Of a stretch of DNA of 64,000 bases, positions 60,677-64,000 are shown in pieces (position 1 is the first letter of the stretch; each line of letters opens with the position of its first letter). This DNA comes from Mucilaginibacter sp. OK268 (GTDB lineage: Bacteria; Bacteroidota; Bacteroidia; Sphingobacteriales; Sphingobacteriaceae). Below the pieces are notes generated by a model. That model did not search any database, was not told the origin of the DNA, and saw only the letters and a program-made list of their open reading frames with translations. The translations under genes and the position numbers were made by a program. The stretch is taken from contig NZ_FNJV01000001.1 of assembly GCF_900103125.1 (NCBI RefSeq), forward strand, positions 1,363,211-1,427,210, written 5' to 3'.

Positions 60677-60994
60677 TCACTCCCCACCTTCCGGGCCATA
60701 AAAAATAACCCAGGTGGCAAAGTCGTCGGTGAAGTTTTCAAAGCGGTGCTCAACTCCGGCTTTCACAAACAATACATCACCCTGTTGAAAACTGGTGCGT
60801 ACACCATCATTCAAAAACTCCCCATATCCACTGATGATCACGTATAATTCATCCTGCAAGTGCGGCGTTTGAGGGTCGATATTTACTGGCCGGTATATCT
60901 CAACCGACATGCTGCCATGCTCAATAACTTTAACAAATAAATTTTCGGGCTTGTTGCTTAAATGCTGCAACGCTTTAATGACCGATGATTTCAT
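60677..60994 (-). CDS. Cupin-domain protein
   Basis: 105 residues, a single small cupin. Metal-type residues appear in HLQDELYVIISGYGEFLNDG and AGVEHRFENFTDDFATWVIF. Cupins bind metals and small molecules; no substrate is assignable. Followed by the word-repeat hairpin on its 3' side. Confidence 0.88.
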   Translation of the reverse strand: MKSSVIKALQHLSNKPENLFVKVIEHGSMSVEIYRPVNIDPQTPHLQDELYVIISGYGEFLNDGVRTSFQQGDVLFVKAGVEHRFENFTDDFATWVIFYGPEGGE

Positions 60995-61029
60995 TATAAT
61001 TAGGGATTTAAATGTTGTACTTCGTGCGT

Positions 61030-61100
61030 TTTACGTGATACGTTGTATGTCTGGATTGATCGCGTTATGTATAATTAAAACATACAACGTATCATGTAAA
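61030..61100 (-). terminator. Hairpin between the cupin and C1 peptidase genes
   Basis: TTTACGTGATACGTTGTATG (61030-61049) pairs with its near-exact inverse at 61080-61100 (one mismatch), 29-base loop. It lies just after the C1 peptidase stop on the minus strand. Confidence 0.65.
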
Positions 61101-61109
61101 CCCCGAAAC

Positions 61110-61880
61110 TTATGCAACCTGACTTATGGTCCAAAAATCGTCGGCCAGATCGGTACTGGTGATATAATCGTAAGGCATATAAAAATAACCCTTCAATCCC
61201 CAGCTATCACCCCAACTGTTACGTACAATAAAAGCCTTCTTTTGATCATCATAGCCCACAGCCATTACTGCATGTCCGCCTATCACACTTTCTGTTTTGG
61301 AAGGCATAGGTAAAACACCGCTTTTTGCTACAGCATCGCCCTCAAAGCTTTGGTAAGCTGTAAAGCCAAATACAAAAGGATTGCCACCAGCAAGACACGT
61401 TTTTAACTCATTAATAGCCGTATTATTTAAACGAGTGTATTGCAATGCCTTGTTTTTTAAAGCCTTTGTATATAACGATTTGGTGGGTTTTTTAGCAAAT
61501 TTACTAACAGCGTATGGCCAAAGAGTTTCGTCGCAAACGCCTGAGGTGGCAACAGATTTAACACCATCACGTAATTGCGCTCCGCTGTCTTCTTTTACGT
61601 GGCCCTCTAAAACGCGTTCGTTATAATAAATAAACAGGCGTGATGGATTAAATACCGGCAGTTTTTGTTTTATGAGTTCAAACTGAAAAGCGCCGGCTAT
61701 GGCATTGGCTGTGCAGGAGCCTAATGCTCCCTGGTCATAAACCGCTGGGCACTGCGCACGCAGGTCGACCAGTGGAGGAGTGGGCTGAGCCAATGCCTCG
61801 TGGCGTACAACGGCATATTGAAAGTCGCGGTGATCGGGCAGGTCTGGTAACCAGCCGTAGTGTTTGGTTTGTTGTATCAT
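61110..61880 (-). CDS. Papain-family (C1) cysteine peptidase
   Basis: 256 residues from the ATG at 61880 (MIQQTKHYGWLPDLPDHRDF); a TTG upstream would add eight residues. The catalytic Cys is in YDQGALGSCTANAIAGAFQF, the His in IGGHAVMAVGYDD and the Asn in VRNSWGDSWGLKGYFYMPY. No signal peptide, unusual for a secreted protease, so it may act in the cytoplasm or be released another way. This compact C1A form is known in bacteria, with unclear roles. Confidence 0.94.
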   Translation of the reverse strand: MIQQTKHYGWLPDLPDHRDFQYAVVRHEALAQPTPPLVDLRAQCPAVYDQGALGSCTANAIAGAFQFELIKQKLPVFNPSRLFIYYNERVLEGHVKEDSGAQLRDGVKSVATSGVCDETLWPYAVSKFAKKPTKSLYTKALKNKALQYTRLNNTAINELKTCLAGGNPFVFGFTAYQSFEGDAVAKSGVLPMPSKTESVIGGHAVMAVGYDDQKKAFIVRNSWGDSWGLKGYFYMPYDYITSTDLADDFWTISQVA

Positions 61881-62110
61881 ATCAGGGATGAAATAATTAT
61901 GCAATAAAGGTATAGCGTTTGATGCTCATTCACGTGCGTGTTTTTACGTTATCTGGTGCGTACTGATACCTGAATGTTTGAACAAGATAAATAGTTGATT
62001 AGCAATGTCAAAATATTTTTTACTCTATAATGTGCAAAACAAAACAGCAATTCGTTAGCTTTTGATCCTTTAATTTTTCCTAATTTACATTTTCCTATTA
62101 TAAACCAATT

Positions 62111-63739
62111 ATGGATATCGCATTCAATATTAATGAGGATATAAACAAACAGCTTGTTTATGAGCTCAATACCAGGCTCAAAAAAATATATGAAGGTGGG
62201 GGCGAAAAGGCCGCGGCCAAGCAAAAAGAAAAAGGAAAAATGCTGGCCCGGGAGCGTGTGGCTTATCTGATTGATGACGACAAGCCCTGGTTGGAAATGG
62301 GCGCTTTTACTGCCGACGGTATGTATGCCGAACATGGTGGTTGCCCATCGGGTGGTGTGGTGTGTGGCATTGGCTATGTATCGGGGCGGCAGTGCGTGAT
62401 AGTTGCTAATGATGCCACGGTAAAAGCAGGTGCCTGGTTCCCGATAACTGCTAAGAAAAATCTGCGTGCGCAAGAGATATCCATGGAGAATCGTTTACCG
62501 ATCATTTACCTGGTCGATTCCGCCGGCGTTTATCTGCCTATGCAGGACGAAATATTTCCGGATAAAGAACATTTTGGACGCATCTTTCGCAATAATGCCA
62601 TCATGAGCAGCATGGGCATCATCCAGATCTCGGCCATTATGGGCTCCTGTGTAGCTGGTGGGGCTTATTTACCTATTATGAGCGATGAGGCCATGATTGT
62701 GGAAGGTACCGGTTCGGTTTTCCTGGCTGGGTCATACCTGGTAAAATCCGCCATTGGCGAGGATGTGGATAACGAAACGCTGGGTGGTGCCACAACCCAC
62801 TGCGAAATATCGGGCGTTACGGATTATAAACAACCAAACGATAAAGCCTGCCTGGATTCTATCCGCAATATCATGAGTATGGTGGGCGATTATAACAAAG
62901 CTGGTTTCGATCGCATAAAACCTGTTGCACCCAAATTAAACGAAAAAGATATTTACGGCATCCTGCCCGATAACCGCGAAAAAGCTTATGATATGCGGGA
63001 GATCATTTTGCGTTTGTTGGATGATTCGGCTTTTGAGGAGTACAAGGAAGGCTATGGTCAATCCATTATTTGTGGTCTGGGCCGTATCGATGGCTGGGCA
63101 GTAGGCATAGTAGCCAATCAGCGCAAGGTGATCAAATCAAAAAAAGGCGAGATGCAGTTTGGCGGTGTTATTTATTCCGATTCGGCCGATAAAGCCACAC
63201 GCTTTATCATGAACTGTAATCAAAAAAAGATTCCCCTGGTGTTTTTGCAGGATGTTACCGGCTTTATGGTAGGCAGTCGCTCAGAACAAGGAGGCATCAT
63301 AAAAGATGGCGCCAAAATGGTGAACGCGGTAGCTAATTCAGTAGTGCCTAAGTTTACTATTGTGATAGGCAATTCCTATGGCGCGGGTAATTATGCCATG
63401 TGCGGTAAAGCCTATGATCCCAGGTTGATCTACGCCTGGCCTTCAGCTAAAATAGCGGTAATGGGGGGCGGACAAGCGGCTAAAACCTTGTTACAGATAC
63501 AGGCCGCTGGCTTAAAAGCCCGGGGCGAAGTAGTTGATGAAGTAAAAGAGGCCGAGCTACTGAAACAAATAACCGATAGATACAACAGTCAAACAACACC
63601 ATATTATGCCGCCGCAAGGCTTTGGGTTGATGGTATTATCGACCCGCTGGAAACCCGCAAGGTGATTTCTATGGGTATCGAAGCCGCCAATCACGCACCT
63701 ATTGAAAAAGCGTTCAATGTAGGAGTGATACAAACGTAA
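62111..63739 (+). CDS. Acyl-CoA carboxylase beta subunit (propionyl/methylmalonyl-CoA type)
   Basis: 542 residues. N-half KGKMLARERVAYLIDDDKPW and GGVVCGIGYVSGRQCVIVANDATVKAGAW, the acyl-CoA binding part. C-half carboxyltransferase: PLVFLQDVTGFMVGSRSEQGGIIKDGAKMVNAVA and IVIGNSYGAGNYAMCGKAYDPRL. These match the propionyl-CoA carboxylase beta subunit, which accepts carboxybiotin and makes methylmalonyl-CoA. The biotin carrier and carboxylase genes are not in the window, so substrate is inferred. Confidence 0.93.
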   Translation: MDIAFNINEDINKQLVYELNTRLKKIYEGGGEKAAAKQKEKGKMLARERVAYLIDDDKPWLEMGAFTADGMYAEHGGCPSGGVVCGIGYVSGRQCVIVANDATVKAGAWFPITAKKNLRAQEISMENRLPIIYLVDSAGVYLPMQDEIFPDKEHFGRIFRNNAIMSSMGIIQISAIMGSCVAGGAYLPIMSDEAMIVEGTGSVFLAGSYLVKSAIGEDVDNETLGGATTHCEISGVTDYKQPNDKACLDSIRNIMSMVGDYNKAGFDRIKPVAPKLNEKDIYGILPDNREKAYDMREIILRLLDDSAFEEYKEGYGQSIICGLGRIDGWAVGIVANQRKVIKSKKGEMQFGGVIYSDSADKATRFIMNCNQKKIPLVFLQDVTGFMVGSRSEQGGIIKDGAKMVNAVANSVVPKFTIVIGNSYGAGNYAMCGKAYDPRLIYAWPSAKIAVMGGGQAAKTLLQIQAAGLKARGEVVDEVKEAELLKQITDRYNSQTTPYYAAARLWVDGIIDPLETRKVISMGIEAANHAPIEKAFNVGVIQT

Positions 63740-63762
63740 ATAAGCTGTGCAATTTTCAATAT

Positions 63763-63772
63763 GTCATTGCGA
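63763..63772. repeat. Half copy of the GTCATTGCGA repeat beside the IS110 end
   Basis: TGTCATTGCGA next to TTTCTATG. It shares ten bases with the outer end of the 10095, 39354 and 57289 elements, then stops where the IS sequence begins. Confidence 0.55.
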
Positions 63773-63775
63773 TTT

Positions 63776-64000
63776 CTATGATACAAACAAATGCTTTTGG
63801 TAAGGTACTTGGTTTTTAATAACAGCGAAGATTCGATGGATGATTTTATTTCTTACTGCATTTAGGACAGACATCTTATTTTTCCCTTCATCAATCTTTC
63901 TCTTAAAGTATTCTCCCAGATCATTTTTTAAGCGTATTGCACTCATGGCAGCCAGATGCAATACGCTTTTAATGGCTTTGTCGGCATATACAGACACCTT
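63776..64000 (-). mobile_element. IS110-family transposase, C-terminal end (cut by window edge)
   Basis: The last 74 codons are in the window; the frame continues past 64000 (KVSVYADKAIKSVLHLAAMS). Residues of the Tnp20 domain are typical: IRLKNDLGEYFKRKIDEGKN followed by SVLNAVRNKIIHRIFAVIKN, ending in TPY-like VPYQKHLF. IS110 elements use a DEDD catalytic fold, lack terminal inverted repeats and are guided by a bridge RNA encoded at one end. The catalytic N-domain is outside the window. Confidence 0.85.

Noticed and set aside
1..64000. CRISPR array, prophage or conjugative element
   Set aside because: No regularly spaced direct repeats with unique spacers, and no capsid, integrase, relaxase or type IV secretion genes were recognised; the only mobile gene is the IS110 fragment at the right edge.

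Overview
The window looks like a chromosome segment of a Bacteroidota bacterium, most likely family Sphingobacteriaceae (Mucilaginibacter/Pedobacter-like). Three things point there. Several promoters fit the phylum-specific TTTG-N17-23-TAnnTTTG pattern with no obvious Shine-Dalgarno. Many proteins belong to Bacteroidota-typical families (DUF5723 outer-membrane protein, LytS/LytTR pair, LysS with a C-terminal extension, DUF1800/DUF1501 pair). Gene density is high, and spacers carry dispersed palindromes. Taxonomy is inferred from gene content only; no rRNA or tRNA gene was found.

Layout. 1-15.8 kb is mostly core genome: the N-terminus of sigma-54, mscL, a ChaN-like protein, rpmH-rnpA-yidD-tsaB, two envelope proteins, a DUF423 protein, priA, pcm, smpB, an Nramp transporter fused to a universal-stress domain with its DtxR-type regulator, an Lrp regulator and ung. 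15.8-29.4 kb holds regulators and small operons: an AraC regulator with an SDR whose promoter carries AraC-like half-sites, a membrane HExxH protein next to a zinc-ribbon/TPR protein, a same-strand run of metallophosphoesterase, YceI, cytochrome c and LytS/LytTR genes, a DoxX-ArsR-AHSA1 operon with a twin operator, and an MBL-fold lipoprotein.

29.5-37.2 kb is the most unusual part. A family of palindromic elements (arms built on CCGCAAGCGTCCCGCTTGTGG) separates single genes, one gene per interval. The four full-length copies all point the same way although the genes do not. The genes are an unknown membrane-anchored protein, an ABC permease, a beta-lactamase-fold hydrolase, two unknown proteins and a protein with a HEPN-like RxxxxH motif.

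37.5-63.7 kb returns to ordinary content: lysS, an SMP-30 protein, DUF1800/DUF1501, a sensor kinase, clpB, secreted proteins, an M16 protease pair, guaB, a LOG-family hydrolase, a cupin, a papain-like protease and an acyl-CoA carboxylase beta subunit. The window ends inside the C-terminus of an IS110-family transposase. Beside its 3' end are ten bases identical to the start of the GTCATTGCGA palindrome found elsewhere in the window, which hints that this element targets that repeat.
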